Below, piece after piece: positions 15,851 to 24,309 of a DNA stretch of 64,000 bases; position 1 is the first letter of the stretch, and the number at the start of each line of letters is the position of its first letter. The stretch lies in assembly GCF_023652955.1 (NCBI RefSeq), contig NZ_JAKLOY010000007.1:1-64000 (forward strand), in the 5' to 3' direction. Source of the DNA: Geomonas sp. Red32. Its GTDB lineage: Bacteria; Desulfobacterota; Desulfuromonadia; Geobacterales; Geobacteraceae. The notes below the pieces were generated by a model. It was not told the origin of the DNA and did no database searches. It was given only the letters and a program-made list of their open reading frames with translations. Both the position numbers and the translations under genes were made by a program.

Positions 15851-15877
15851 TTAAGTCAGAGACGGCGGTGCCGATAC
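15851..15877 (+). promoter_or_regulatory. Sigma-28 (FliA) flagellin promoter
   Basis: TTAAGTCA (15851-15858), an 11-bp spacer and GCCGATAC (15870-15877) match the sigma-28 consensus TAAAGTTT-N11-GCCGATAA at five of eight and seven of eight positions with exact spacing. The flagellin start codon is 125 bp downstream. The leader contains GC-rich inverted segments that could form hairpins. The rest of 15669-16001 shows nothing else recognisable. Confidence 0.8.
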
Positions 15878-16001
15878 CTAGTAAATGACACCGGCGGGAC
15901 CCGTTGGCTAGTGGCCACTTCCCACCGGCGACCGCCGCCAAGCGTTTCGGTAAGAAAACCACCGGCAGAAGGCCGGGCCGCCTAGAAAAGGAGGATTCGC
16001 C

Positions 16002-16820
16002 ATGAGTGTGAATGACATTTCCTTGACCGCCGGGATGAGGACCAACCTGCTCTACCTGCAGCAGACCAGCTCCCTGCTGAACCGCACCCAACAGAGGCTC
16101 TCGTCCGGCAAGAAGGTCAACAGCGCCCTCGACAACCCGACCAACTACTTCGCCGCGCAAAACGCCAACCAGCGGGCCAGCGACCTCTCCGACCGTAAAG
16201 ATGGCCTCTCCGAAGCGGTGCAGACGGTTAACGCCGCGAGCGCAGGCATCTCCGCCATCACCGGCCTCATCGCGGCTGCCAAAGGTGTCGCCCAATCCGC
16301 CCTCTCCACCAGCGATACCAACGTCCAGTCCAAACTGGCCGCCCAGTACAACACCATCCGCACCCAGATCGACAACCTCTCCTCCGACTCCGGGTATCGC
16401 GGCCTCAACCTGCTGAGCTCGATCAACACGCTGACCGTCATCTTCAACGAGGGGGGCTCCTCCAAGCTCGACGTCATCGGCTTCCTCGCCAACTCCCAGG
16501 GGTTGAGCCTCGCCACCGCCAGCAATAACTGGCAGACCTCCTCGGACATCACCACCGACACCGCCCTGATGGATACCGCCATCTCGGTCTTGAGGACCAA
16601 CACCCAGACCCTGGCCGCCAACCTGAACATCATCACCACCCGCCAAAGCTTCACCGACGCCATGACCAACACCCTGTTGACCGGCGCCGACAACCTCACC
16701 CTCGCCGACATGAACGAGGAGGGGGCCAACATGCTGATGCTGCAGACCCGGCAGTCGCTGGGCACCACCTCCCTCAGCATGTCCTCCCAGGCGGCCCAGG
16801 CCGTCCTGAGACTGTTCTAG
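16002..16820 (+). CDS. fliC: Flagellin
   Basis: This 272-residue protein has the conserved flagellin ends. The N-terminal D0/D1 region (about 1-140) includes SLLNRTQQRLSSGKKVNSA, DNPTNYFAAQNANQRASDL and TVNAASAGISAITGL. The C-terminal D1/D0 region (about 195-272) includes NITTRQSFT-like coiled segments and LQTRQSLGTTSLSMSSQAA. The variable surface domain between them is short, so this is a compact flagellin near the minimal size. The gene has a sigma-28 promoter and AAAAGGAGG before the ATG, so it is expected to be made after hook completion and exported by the flagellar type III system. No other flagellar gene is nearby. It stands just before an exopolysaccharide operon. Confidence 0.92.
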   Translation: MSVNDISLTAGMRTNLLYLQQTSSLLNRTQQRLSSGKKVNSALDNPTNYFAAQNANQRASDLSDRKDGLSEAVQTVNAASAGISAITGLIAAAKGVAQSALSTSDTNVQSKLAAQYNTIRTQIDNLSSDSGYRGLNLLSSINTLTVIFNEGGSSKLDVIGFLANSQGLSLATASNNWQTSSDITTDTALMDTAISVLRTNTQTLAANLNIITTRQSFTDAMTNTLLTGADNLTLADMNEEGANMLMLQTRQSLGTTSLSMSSQAAQAVLRLF

Positions 16821-16826
16821 CATCCG

Positions 16827-16856
16827 GGGCGGGATGGGGCCTCCATCCCGCCCTTT
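16827..16856 (+). terminator. Terminator after flagellin
   Basis: An 11-pair perfect stem, GGGCGGGATGG (16827-16837) with CCATCCCGCCC (16843-16853), closes a five-base loop and is followed by TTTCCC. The U run is short, but the stem is very stable and sits six bases after the flagellin stop. Confidence 0.7.
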
Positions 16857-16895
16857 CCCTGGCTGGCGGCGACTCATTCTTCGAGGTCGGACGAT

Positions 16896-18269
16896 ATGAA
16901 GATGCGCCTTGCTCTCATGCTTTTGATCGACGCCCTGCTGGCGGTGGGGGCTCTGCTCTCCGCGATGGTTCTCTGTTTCGGCGGATCCGAGATCTGCCGG
17001 TACTGGAACCCGCGGCTCTTCGCCTGCACCACGGTGGTCTTCGTGGCGGCCGAGCTCTTCTCCTCCTACCTGATGGACGTCTACACGGTCGACCGTCGTT
17101 GCAAGAAGTGGGAGATCTTCATCAACTCCCTGCAGGCCGGGGTGACCGCGCTGCTCATTCTCTTCGTGATCGATTACCTCGCCCACTCGCTGGTGCTGAT
17201 CGACATCGACCTGGCGCTGTGCGTATTCATCTTCTTCCTCTACCAGTTTCTGTGGCATGCCTTCTCCGCCTTCGCGGTCGGCTCCTCCCACCTCTCCCCG
17301 CGGGTGCTCATCCTGGGGACCGGCCCCCTCGCCAGGCAGCTCGGGAAGATGATCGAGGAGGGGGATACCCACTACACCCTGGCCGGGTACCTTCCCTGCG
17401 CCGAACAGGTGGAACGCGATGCCGAGCCGGTCCCGCCGGAGCTGCTTACGGCCGCCGGCGGCGGCCTTTTGAGCACCGCCCTCGAGGCGAAGGTAGGGGT
17501 GATCGTGGTCGCCATCTCCGAGCGGCGCGGCGTTCTTCCCCTGCAGGAGATGCTGCAGTGCAAGCTGGAGGGGATGCGGGTCATGGACGCCCCGGCGTTT
17601 TACGAGACGGTGACCGAGAAACTCCTCCTCGAGGAGATCACCCCGGGGTGGATCATCTTCTCGGCCGGCTTCCACAGGACGCGGCTCTTCCTCTTCCTCA
17701 AGCGGGTGAGCGACATGCTCCTTTCCCTGTCGGTGCTCGCGGTCATCGCCCCGCTCTTCCCGCTGGTGGCGCTGGCCATCAAGCTCGACTCCCCGGGGCC
17801 GGTCTTCTTCCGGCAGGTGCGGGTGGGAAGCGGCGAGAAGCTCTTCACCCTCTACAAGTTCCGCTCGATGCGGACCGACGCCGAGCGGGACGGGGCGGTC
17901 TGGGCCTCCGAGCACGACGACCGGGTGACCAGGGTGGGGCGGATCCTCAGGAAGTACCGGATCGACGAATTCCCCCAGCTCTTCAACGTCCTCAGGGGGG
18001 ACATGAGCTTCATCGGCCCCCGCCCCGAGCGTCCCGAGTTCGTGCAGACCCTGAAGAGCCAGATCTACTACTACTCTAAGCGCCACATCCTCAAGCCGGG
18101 GCTGACCGGCTGGGCCCAGGTCCGCTACCCGTACGGGGCCACCGTGGAGGACGCCCTGGAGAAGCTCCGCTACGACCTTTATTACATCAAGAATCACTCT
18201 TTCCTTTTGGACTCCCAGATCATCTTCGAGACGGTCAAGGTGGTGGTTTTCGGGGTGGGGAGCCGGTAG
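16896..18269 (+). CDS. Polyprenyl-phosphate sugar-1-phosphate transferase, module 1
   Basis: This 457-residue initiating transferase loads the first sugar-1-phosphate onto undecaprenyl phosphate for exopolysaccharide. Four to five transmembrane helices occupy about 1-130, then a Rossmann-like CoA-binding-type domain (about 130-245: RVLILGTGPLARQLGKM). The C-terminal bacterial sugar transferase domain (about 265-457) starts with the re-entrant helix MLLSLSVLAVIAPLFPLVA and has DSPGPVFFRQVRVG, YKFRSM, the Asp-Glu motif RIDEFPQLFNV and FIGPRPERPEF. It matches the type seen in PEP-CTERM/XrtA loci (EpsB-like, TIGR03013). It is a paralogue of 54337-55701. It opens the first export module and is separated from the next gene by 256 bp. 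Confidence 0.92.
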   Translation: MKMRLALMLLIDALLAVGALLSAMVLCFGGSEICRYWNPRLFACTTVVFVAAELFSSYLMDVYTVDRRCKKWEIFINSLQAGVTALLILFVIDYLAHSLVLIDIDLALCVFIFFLYQFLWHAFSAFAVGSSHLSPRVLILGTGPLARQLGKMIEEGDTHYTLAGYLPCAEQVERDAEPVPPELLTAAGGGLLSTALEAKVGVIVVAISERRGVLPLQEMLQCKLEGMRVMDAPAFYETVTEKLLLEEITPGWIIFSAGFHRTRLFLFLKRVSDMLLSLSVLAVIAPLFPLVALAIKLDSPGPVFFRQVRVGSGEKLFTLYKFRSMRTDAERDGAVWASEHDDRVTRVGRILRKYRIDEFPQLFNVLRGDMSFIGPRPERPEFVQTLKSQIYYYSKRHILKPGLTGWAQVRYPYGATVEDALEKLRYDLYYIKNHSFLLDSQIIFETVKVVVFGVGSR

Positions 18270-18390
18270 GAGAGTCAGCCGTAGGAGGGGTTGCCATTGT
18301 TTGGGTATCGCTTGAAGCAACCGGTGGTAACCGTCACTGTCACAGCAGTTTTCCCGTAACTTGGGATACCGGTGAAATGAGGCTCCCGCC

Positions 18391-18450
18391 TTGAGAAATC
18401 TCAATAGTGTGATAATTTTTATTATAAATAATTAATTTAAAATAAGAGCA
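18391..18450. promoter_or_regulatory. Palindrome and AT-rich patch before export gene 1
   Basis: The 256-bp gap between the sugar transferase and the export gene contains the palindrome TTGAGA-AA-TCTCAA (18391-18404), followed by a sharply AT-rich stretch (18411-18445) with TATAAA-like sequences. This looks like a promoter with an operator for the export operon. The exact -10/-35 cannot be assigned. Confidence 0.35.
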
Positions 18451-18525
18451 GAGGAACTCTCCCTCCCCGATACCGTCCGCTTTTGCCGGGAAAGGAGACG
18501 TTCCATTCAGAGCCCGAGGTGAACC

Positions 18526-19317
18526 ATGAGCGTGAGAGTGATGCTAGTGGCCTTTCTGTTCCTGTTGCTGCCCGCCGTCCTGCCGGCCAGTGACTACCAG
18601 GTGGGGGAGGGGGACACACTGGAGATCTCGGTGTGGGGGATGAAGGACCTGAACTTCCCGGTCAAGGTGAGGCCGGACGGCAAGATCACCGTGCCGGGGC
18701 TTGGTGAGGTGATGGCGAGCGGGAAGAGCCCGAGCCAGCTGCAGGGCCTTCTCACCGAGAAGCTCAAGTCGCTTGTGAAAAATCCCATCGTTACGGTCAC
18801 CGTGAAGGACATTACCAACAGCAAGGTCTACGTCTTCGGCTCCGGGGTCAAGGCCGCCGTCTACGACCTCTCCCGCCGCACCACGCTTTTGCAGCTTCTC
18901 TGCACGCTCCCCGAGGTGAAGCTCGCCGACCTCAAGAGCTCGTACCTTCTGCGCAACGGCAAGAAGGTGAAGGCGGATCTCTACCGGCTCTTCGTGGACG
19001 GCGACATCGAGCAGGACGTCCTTTTGCAGTCCGGGGACTCCCTCTTCATGCCGGTACTCCAGGAGCACAGTATCTACGTGGTGGGGGCGGTCAACACACC
19101 GAAGGCGCTCGAGTACCGGCCGGGGATGAAGGTGATGGAGGCCATCCTCGAGTCGGGTGGCTTCAGCAAGTTCGCCGACCAGAATGACGTGGTGGTCCGC
19201 AGGAAGGGTGGCGAGTTCCCGGTGAAGGCCAAGAAGATCTTCAACGACGGCGACCTCGGGCAGAACATCGATCTCAAGCCCGGGGACTACGTCATCGTCA
19301 AGGAATCCTTTTTCTGA
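18526..19317 (+). CDS. Polysaccharide export protein (Wza/EpsD-like), module 1
   Basis: This 263-residue exported protein has a signal peptide (about 1-22), the PES domain (about 24-100: YQVGEGDTLEISVWG, FPVKVRPDGKITVPGLGEV) and one or two SLBB domains (about 105-260), ending GQNIDLKPGDYVIVKESFF. Members form the ring or outer-membrane channel through which the polymer leaves. Unlike E. coli Wza there is no lipobox cysteine after the signal peptide, and no C-terminal amphipathic helix is evident. Outer-membrane passage may therefore depend on the separate barrel protein encoded four genes downstream. GAGGTG precedes the ATG. The paralogue at 55716-56519 is identical at most positions by eye. 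Confidence 0.92.
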   Translation: MSVRVMLVAFLFLLLPAVLPASDYQVGEGDTLEISVWGMKDLNFPVKVRPDGKITVPGLGEVMASGKSPSQLQGLLTEKLKSLVKNPIVTVTVKDITNSKVYVFGSGVKAAVYDLSRRTTLLQLLCTLPEVKLADLKSSYLLRNGKKVKADLYRLFVDGDIEQDVLLQSGDSLFMPVLQEHSIYVVGAVNTPKALEYRPGMKVMEAILESGGFSKFADQNDVVVRRKGGEFPVKAKKIFNDGDLGQNIDLKPGDYVIVKESFF

Positions 19318-19370
19318 TACCCGCCCGGTTCCGGCCCGGCTAAAACCTCGAGCGACGCTTTGGAGGAGCC

Positions 19371-20867
19371 ATGCAATCCTCCCAGATTGACTACCAACAG
19401 CACCTTAACCTGATCCGCCGCCACAAGGAACTCTTCGTGGCGTTGGCTCTCTTCATCATGACCGCCTTCTTCGCCCTCAGCTACCTCCTCCCGAGGAAGT
19501 ACGAGTCGAGCAGCACGGTCTTCATCGAGAAAAACGTCATCAGCGAGCTGGTGAAGGGGCTGACCGTCATCCCCGCCCTCGAGGACACCATTAGCACGCT
19601 CACCTACGCCATCACGAGCCGCGCGCTGCTTTCCCGGGTGATCGACACGCTGGGGCTCGCCCAGGGGAGACGGGTGGACCGCGACGCCCTGATCAGGCGG
19701 CTGCAGGCCAACACCAAGGTCAAGGTGAAGGACAAGAACCTCTTCACCATCTCCTTCACCGACTCCGACCCGAGGCTCGCCCGCGACTACGTCAACACCC
19801 TGGTCCGCCTCTACATCGAGGAGAACGTCTCCTCGAAACGGGGAGAATCCTACGAGGCGACGACCTTTCTCTCCGACCAGATAAAGACCTTCCGGGAGCG
19901 GCTCGACAAGGCGGAGACGGCGGTCAACGCCTACAAGCGGGAGAAGGGTGAGGTGATCACCCTGGACGAAGGGAAACTCTTCCAGGAGATCGCCCTCGCC
20001 CGCGAGAAGGTCTACGACCTGGAGCTCAAGCGCCGCCAGCTGGAGGGGATGCGCCAGATCACCCGCAAGGCCGAGGACCCGCTGCAGGCGAGGCTCATCC
20101 TGCTGCAAAAGAGGCTCGACGAGCTGCTGGTCCAGTACACCGAGAGCTACCCCGAGGTGATCCAGGTGAGAAGCGAGCTGCAGACGGTGAAGGAGCAGCT
20201 CAAGGGGAAACGGACCCGGATGGTGGTGCCGCTCGACTCGGCCGAGCTCGGCAAGATCAACGCCGACATCGCCGCCATCAGGATCGGCGAGGAAGGGCTC
20301 AGGCGCTACATCGCCACCAACAGCGCGCTCTTGAAGGAGATCCCGACCGCCAAGGCGGGGCTCGAGAAGCTGGAGATGGAGGTGCAGAACCAGAAGAAGA
20401 TCTACGACCAGCTCTTCGCCCGCCAGGGGCAGTCCGAGGTCTCCCGGGAGATGGAGGTCCAGGACAAGTCCACCACCTTCCGGGTGGTCGATCCCGCCAT
20501 CCGGCCCATCAAGCCGGTGAGCCCCAACCGCCTGAAGATCATGCTGCTCGGGATCATCGGCGCGATCGGCGGGAGCTTTGCGCTCCTCTTCCTGAGGGAG
20601 CAGCTGGACGGTTCGGTGAAGGACGTCGAGTTCCTGAAGGAGCTCGGCTCGCCGGTTTTGGCCATCATCCCGCGCATGACCGACCCCGCCCTGGTCGATC
20701 GCCAGCGCCGCCGCTCCCGCGGCTTCTTCACCGTGGCCGGCTGTTACCTGCTGCTGCTCCTTCTCTTCCCGGCGCTCGAATTAATGGAGCTCCCCTACAT
20801 GGACCGCCTGATCGATCACCTCACCGCGCCGCCGCCCGCCATGCGGGGCGCCATGCTCCGCCGATGA
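19371..20867 (+). CDS. Chain-length determinant protein (Wzz/PCP-2a-like), module 1
   Basis: This 498-residue inner-membrane protein sets polymer length and couples synthesis to export. It has a first transmembrane helix (about 25-45: ELFVALALFIMTAFFALSYLL), the Wzz N-terminal domain ending in SSSTVFIEKNVIS, a long periplasmic coiled coil (about 165-330), and a GNVR-type segment with a conserved VVDPAIRP. The second helix (about 388-405) is followed by a cytoplasmic loop and a third hydrophobic stretch near the C terminus. The type with an extra C-terminal helix is usual in XrtA/PEP-CTERM loci (TIGR03007). The kinase domain is encoded separately by the next gene. The paralogue is 56649-58148. 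Confidence 0.92.
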   Translation: MQSSQIDYQQHLNLIRRHKELFVALALFIMTAFFALSYLLPRKYESSSTVFIEKNVISELVKGLTVIPALEDTISTLTYAITSRALLSRVIDTLGLAQGRRVDRDALIRRLQANTKVKVKDKNLFTISFTDSDPRLARDYVNTLVRLYIEENVSSKRGESYEATTFLSDQIKTFRERLDKAETAVNAYKREKGEVITLDEGKLFQEIALAREKVYDLELKRRQLEGMRQITRKAEDPLQARLILLQKRLDELLVQYTESYPEVIQVRSELQTVKEQLKGKRTRMVVPLDSAELGKINADIAAIRIGEEGLRRYIATNSALLKEIPTAKAGLEKLEMEVQNQKKIYDQLFARQGQSEVSREMEVQDKSTTFRVVDPAIRPIKPVSPNRLKIMLLGIIGAIGGSFALLFLREQLDGSVKDVEFLKELGSPVLAIIPRMTDPALVDRQRRRSRGFFTVAGCYLLLLLLFPALELMELPYMDRLIDHLTAPPPAMRGAMLRR

Positions 20868-20889
20868 CGCTTGTACCAGGAGGTCTGCC

Positions 20890-21750
20890 ATGAGCAGGAT
20901 CGAGATCGCGATGGAAAAGGCCGCGCGGCTTAGGGAAGGGAAGGGGGCAGCGCCCGAGGCGGTCATCCCCGGTCCCCCCCCCGAAGGCCCGGCGGAGCCT
21001 GGCATCCAGGCGGGAAAACTTACCCCCGGAAACCCTTTACTGGTGAACCTGCACGCTCCCTTCTCGGACACCGCGGAGGAGTACCGGAAGCTGAAGCTCG
21101 CGCTGGTGGAGATCTCCGCCACCGATAAGGCATTCCACAACATGGTGCTGGTCACGAGCTCGGTCCCCAGCGAAGGGAAGAGCCTCACCGCGGTCAACCT
21201 CGCCATGAGCCTCGCCCAGGAGCTCGACCACGGCGTGCTGCTGGTGGATGCCGACCTGAGAAAGCCCGCGCTGCACCGTTACCTGGAGATCGAGCAGGGG
21301 GTGGGGCTTTCGGACCTGCTGGTGGAGAAGGCCCAGCTGGGCGAGGCGGTGATCGATACCGGGATCGGCAAGCTCTCGGTGATCAGGGCCGGGAGCCATA
21401 TCGACAACCCCGCCGAGCTCTTCTCGTCGGCCAAGATGAAGGCCCTGGTGGAGCAGCTCCGGAGGACCTTCCCGGACCGGTTCCTGATCTTCGACACCCC
21501 GCCGGTGCTCCCCTTCGCCGAGACCAGGTCGCTGTCGCGGCTGGTGGACGGGGTGCTCTTCGTGGTGATGGAGCGGCTCGTCTCCCAGGCCAACGTGCGC
21601 GAGGCGATGGAGGCCCTCAAGGGGGCCCACATCCTCGGGACGGTCTACAACGCAGCACTCCAGGCAAGCCACGACGAGCGGTACTCGCGCTACCACGGCT
21701 ACTACAAGCGGGCCGGGCACGGGAAGGCCGCCACCGGGGCGTCCAGCTAA
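20890..21750 (+). CDS. BY-kinase (CpsD/CapB-like tyrosine autokinase), module 1
   Basis: This 286-residue cytoplasmic kinase works with the chain-length protein and controls polymerisation by cycles of tyrosine phosphorylation. Motifs are a Walker A SSVPSEGKSLTAVNLAM (about 97-113), Walker A' VLLVDADLRKP (about 117-127) and Walker B FLIFDTPPVLP (about 197-207). The C terminus has a short tyrosine cluster (YSRYHGYYKR), the expected phosphorylation tail. The N-terminal 50 residues are proline-rich. It overlaps the following ATPase gene by one base. The type corresponds to XrtA-associated autokinases (TIGR03018). The paralogue is 58210-59070. Confidence 0.92.
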   Translation: MSRIEIAMEKAARLREGKGAAPEAVIPGPPPEGPAEPGIQAGKLTPGNPLLVNLHAPFSDTAEEYRKLKLALVEISATDKAFHNMVLVTSSVPSEGKSLTAVNLAMSLAQELDHGVLLVDADLRKPALHRYLEIEQGVGLSDLLVEKAQLGEAVIDTGIGKLSVIRAGSHIDNPAELFSSAKMKALVEQLRRTFPDRFLIFDTPPVLPFAETRSLSRLVDGVLFVVMERLVSQANVREAMEALKGAHILGTVYNAALQASHDERYSRYHGYYKRAGHGKAATGASS

Positions 21751-22925
21751 TGTACACGGAATTCTTCCAACTCAAAAAGAAGCCGTTCGAGCTTTTGCCG
21801 GACCCGGAGTTCATCTACCTGAGCCGCCCGCACCGCCGGGCGCTCACCTACCTCGACTACGGGGTGCGACAGCGGGCCGGGTTCATCCTCCTCACCGGGG
21901 ACGTCGGGTCGGGGAAGACCACCCTGATCCGGGAGTTGATCGGGAAGAACTACCAGCGGGTGGTGCTCGGCAAGCTCTTCAACACCCGGGTCAGCACCGA
22001 GCAGCTCCTCGCCATGATCAACGACGACTTCGGCCTCCCCGTGGCGGGCAAGGACAAGGTGGCCCTCATGCGCGACCTCAACGACTTCCTCCTCGAGCAG
22101 TTCGCCGCCGGGAGGCAGCCGATCCTGATCATCGACGAGGCCCAAAACCTCGGCGAGGAGCAGCTCGAGGAGGTCCGGCTCCTCTCCAACCTGGAGAATG
22201 CCCAGGCGAAGCTCTTGCAGATCGTCCTGGTCGGGCAGCCCGAGCTCAGGACGACCCTGGCGCTCCCCTCCCTGCTGCAGCTGCGGCAGCGGATCAGCAT
22301 CAACTGCCATCTGCGCCCCCTCAACCGGGAGGAGCTCGCCGAGTACGTGGTACACCGGCTGACGGTGGCGGGGAACCCGGAGGCGATCGAGTTCCCCGAG
22401 CCTTCCCTGGACACCATCTTCCGCTACACCCGCGGGATCCCCCGGCTCATCAACATCTTCTGCGATTTCGTCATGCTGGCGGCCTTCGCCGAGGAGAGCC
22501 GGGTGGCCGGTCCCGAGATCCTCAAGGACGTGGTGGAGGACCTCGATTTCGAGAACCACTTCTGGAGCGTCAGCGAGCGGGGGGCCGATGAGCCGCTCGA
22601 ACTGACCCCGCTGGAGCCGCTTCCGCTTGTGGGTGAGCAGCAACTGGCCGATCTCTCCCGGCGCCTGGAGACGATCGAGCGGGAAAACGGCGAGCAGCTG
22701 AACGTGCTTAGGGAGCTCTGCGACACCCTCTCCACCATGAAGGACGAGATGGACAGCCAGGTGGCGGGCTACCAGGCCACCGCGCGGGACCTCCGTTCGC
22801 GGATGGAGTCGGTCTCCGCCGAGCTCCGTTACCTGGAGCTTTGCCGCAGCGAGGTGCACGTCCCCGCGGGGGGGCTCGCGCGCCGGCTGATCGACGGCCT
22901 GACCGGCAGTAACGGGAAGAAGTGA
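21750..22925 (+). CDS. ExeA-like AAA ATPase of the EPS module, module 1
   Basis: This 391-residue protein has an AAA ATPase domain with Walker A GDVGSGKTTLIR (about 50-61) and Walker B PILIIDEAQNL (about 126-136), then sensor segments (PRLINIFCDFVMLAAFAEE). A C-terminal coiled coil (about 295-375) carries no visible transmembrane helix. It matches the ATPase routinely found in PEP-CTERM exopolysaccharide loci (TIGR03015), related to ExeA and TniB-type proteins. Its mechanical role is not established. It shares its first base with the last base of the kinase gene, and its stop overlaps the next start (TGATG). The paralogue is 59095-60327. Confidence 0.9.
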   Translation: MYTEFFQLKKKPFELLPDPEFIYLSRPHRRALTYLDYGVRQRAGFILLTGDVGSGKTTLIRELIGKNYQRVVLGKLFNTRVSTEQLLAMINDDFGLPVAGKDKVALMRDLNDFLLEQFAAGRQPILIIDEAQNLGEEQLEEVRLLSNLENAQAKLLQIVLVGQPELRTTLALPSLLQLRQRISINCHLRPLNREELAEYVVHRLTVAGNPEAIEFPEPSLDTIFRYTRGIPRLINIFCDFVMLAAFAEESRVAGPEILKDVVEDLDFENHFWSVSERGADEPLELTPLEPLPLVGEQQLADLSRRLETIERENGEQLNVLRELCDTLSTMKDEMDSQVAGYQATARDLRSRMESVSAELRYLELCRSEVHVPAGGLARRLIDGLTGSNGKK

Positions 22926-24262
22926 TGAAAGCCGTGGCGCGGTACATGCTGCCGGCCGTGTTCCTTCTCCTGTCGCGGACGGCGCTTTGGGGGGGCGAGC
23001 TCAGGTTCGTCCCCTCGCTGGGGGTGACCGAGGACATGACCGACAACGCCAACGAGTCCGCCACCAACAAGAAGAGCGAGTTTCTCACCGTGATCAGGCC
23101 GGGGGTGGGGATCAACTACCTCGCCCCCAATTCGACCCTCGACCTCGCCTACCGCCTCGATTACCGCAACTACCTGAACGGCACGAGCCGCGACGAGTTC
23201 ACCCACACCATGGCGGTGGCCGGAACCATCGGGGTGATCGGCCAGTTCCTCAAGGTCGACGTGAGCGACACCTTCAGCCGGGTCTCCATCGACGTCGCCC
23301 GCGACACCACGGCCGAGAGCAGCAGCTACGCCCAGACCGACGAGAACATCGTCACCGTCTCCCCCTACCTCGACTGGCGCTTCGGCGAGAAGAGCGAGCT
23401 GAAGACCGGCGCCCGCTACAGCGACCTCCGCTACTGGAGCGCGGACGGCATCGACCGCCGGGAGGCGGGGGGCTTCGCCGAATACACCCGGCAGCTTACC
23501 CCCCCCCTCGGGCTCACCCTCCGTTACGACTACAACCGGACCAGGACCGAGAAGCTCGCCTTCCACGACTGGACCACGGGCGCCACCTGGTTCACGCCGG
23601 TGACCTACTACAACAACGACGTGTCGGCGGGGCTCAAGTACGAGTACAGCGACCGCTCCTTCCTCTACGGAACCGCCGGCTACAGCTGGCAGCACTTCTC
23701 CTACCGCCCGGGCATGCAGCATTACTTCTGGGATGCCGGCATCACCAAGCAGTCCGACAGCACCCTGGTGGCGCTGGAGAGCAAGTCCCGCTACGCCGAG
23801 GACCCGATCTCGGTCTCCATGCGGCAGATCACCCACAGTTTCCGCGTGGAGCGCCTGCTGGCCCGGGGAACGGCGGGGGGCTCGGTCTCCTACAGCAAGT
23901 ACGAGGCGGCCGACACCGCGGGGTTCGGCACCGACGGGATCAGCATCTCGGCGGTGGGGGTACCCCCCGAGCAGCCGGGGTCGCTGGACCGCGAGGGGGT
24001 GACCATCCAGCTGACCGGGACCCGCGAGCTCTCCCCCCGGCTCACCTCGTCGCTCACGGTGACCGGGGACCGGATCAGCCGGCGGCTCGCGGCGGACTAC
24101 CCGTACCACCTGTACGCCATCGCCACCCTGAACTACCTCCTGGGACCCCGGAGCACGGCCGACCTCTCCTACACCTACGCGGCCTACCGCAATCATCCCG
24201 GCTCCGGCGAGGGAGGGGTGGACGTGAACCGGGTGGTCGTTCAGTTCAAGCGGTTCTTCTGA
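22925..24262 (+). CDS. Outer-membrane beta-barrel protein of the EPS module, module 1
   Basis: This 445-residue protein has a signal peptide (about 1-23, cleavage near LWGGE). The rest is rich in alternating aromatic strands (LDLAYRLDYRNYL, LGLTLRYDYNRTRTEKL, FLYGTAGYSWQHFSY) and ends in RVVVQFKRFF, with a terminal phenylalanine as in outer-membrane barrels. This fits the PEP-CTERM-associated barrel family (TIGR03016-like). It probably serves as the outer-membrane exit for the polymer, replacing the lipid-anchored end of a Wza channel; that is inference. It starts at ATG 22925 overlapping the ATPase stop; a GTG three bases earlier is also possible. The paralogue is 60318-61583. Confidence 0.85.
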   Translation: MKAVARYMLPAVFLLLSRTALWGGELRFVPSLGVTEDMTDNANESATNKKSEFLTVIRPGVGINYLAPNSTLDLAYRLDYRNYLNGTSRDEFTHTMAVAGTIGVIGQFLKVDVSDTFSRVSIDVARDTTAESSSYAQTDENIVTVSPYLDWRFGEKSELKTGARYSDLRYWSADGIDRREAGGFAEYTRQLTPPLGLTLRYDYNRTRTEKLAFHDWTTGATWFTPVTYYNNDVSAGLKYEYSDRSFLYGTAGYSWQHFSYRPGMQHYFWDAGITKQSDSTLVALESKSRYAEDPISVSMRQITHSFRVERLLARGTAGGSVSYSKYEAADTAGFGTDGISISAVGVPPEQPGSLDREGVTIQLTGTRELSPRLTSSLTVTGDRISRRLAADYPYHLYAIATLNYLLGPRSTADLSYTYAAYRNHPGSGEGGVDVNRVVVQFKRFF

Positions 24263-24309
24263 GGCGGGCGGACCGCCACCCCTGACTCGGGCGGGGAAAG
24301 GAGCAGAGG

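Noticed and set aside
15594-18404. 936-codon open frame on the minus strand across flagellin and the sugar transferase
   Set aside because: It is antisense to two well-supported genes, is made of Gly/Glu/Val/Arg-rich low-complexity protein without domains, and arises from high-GC third positions.
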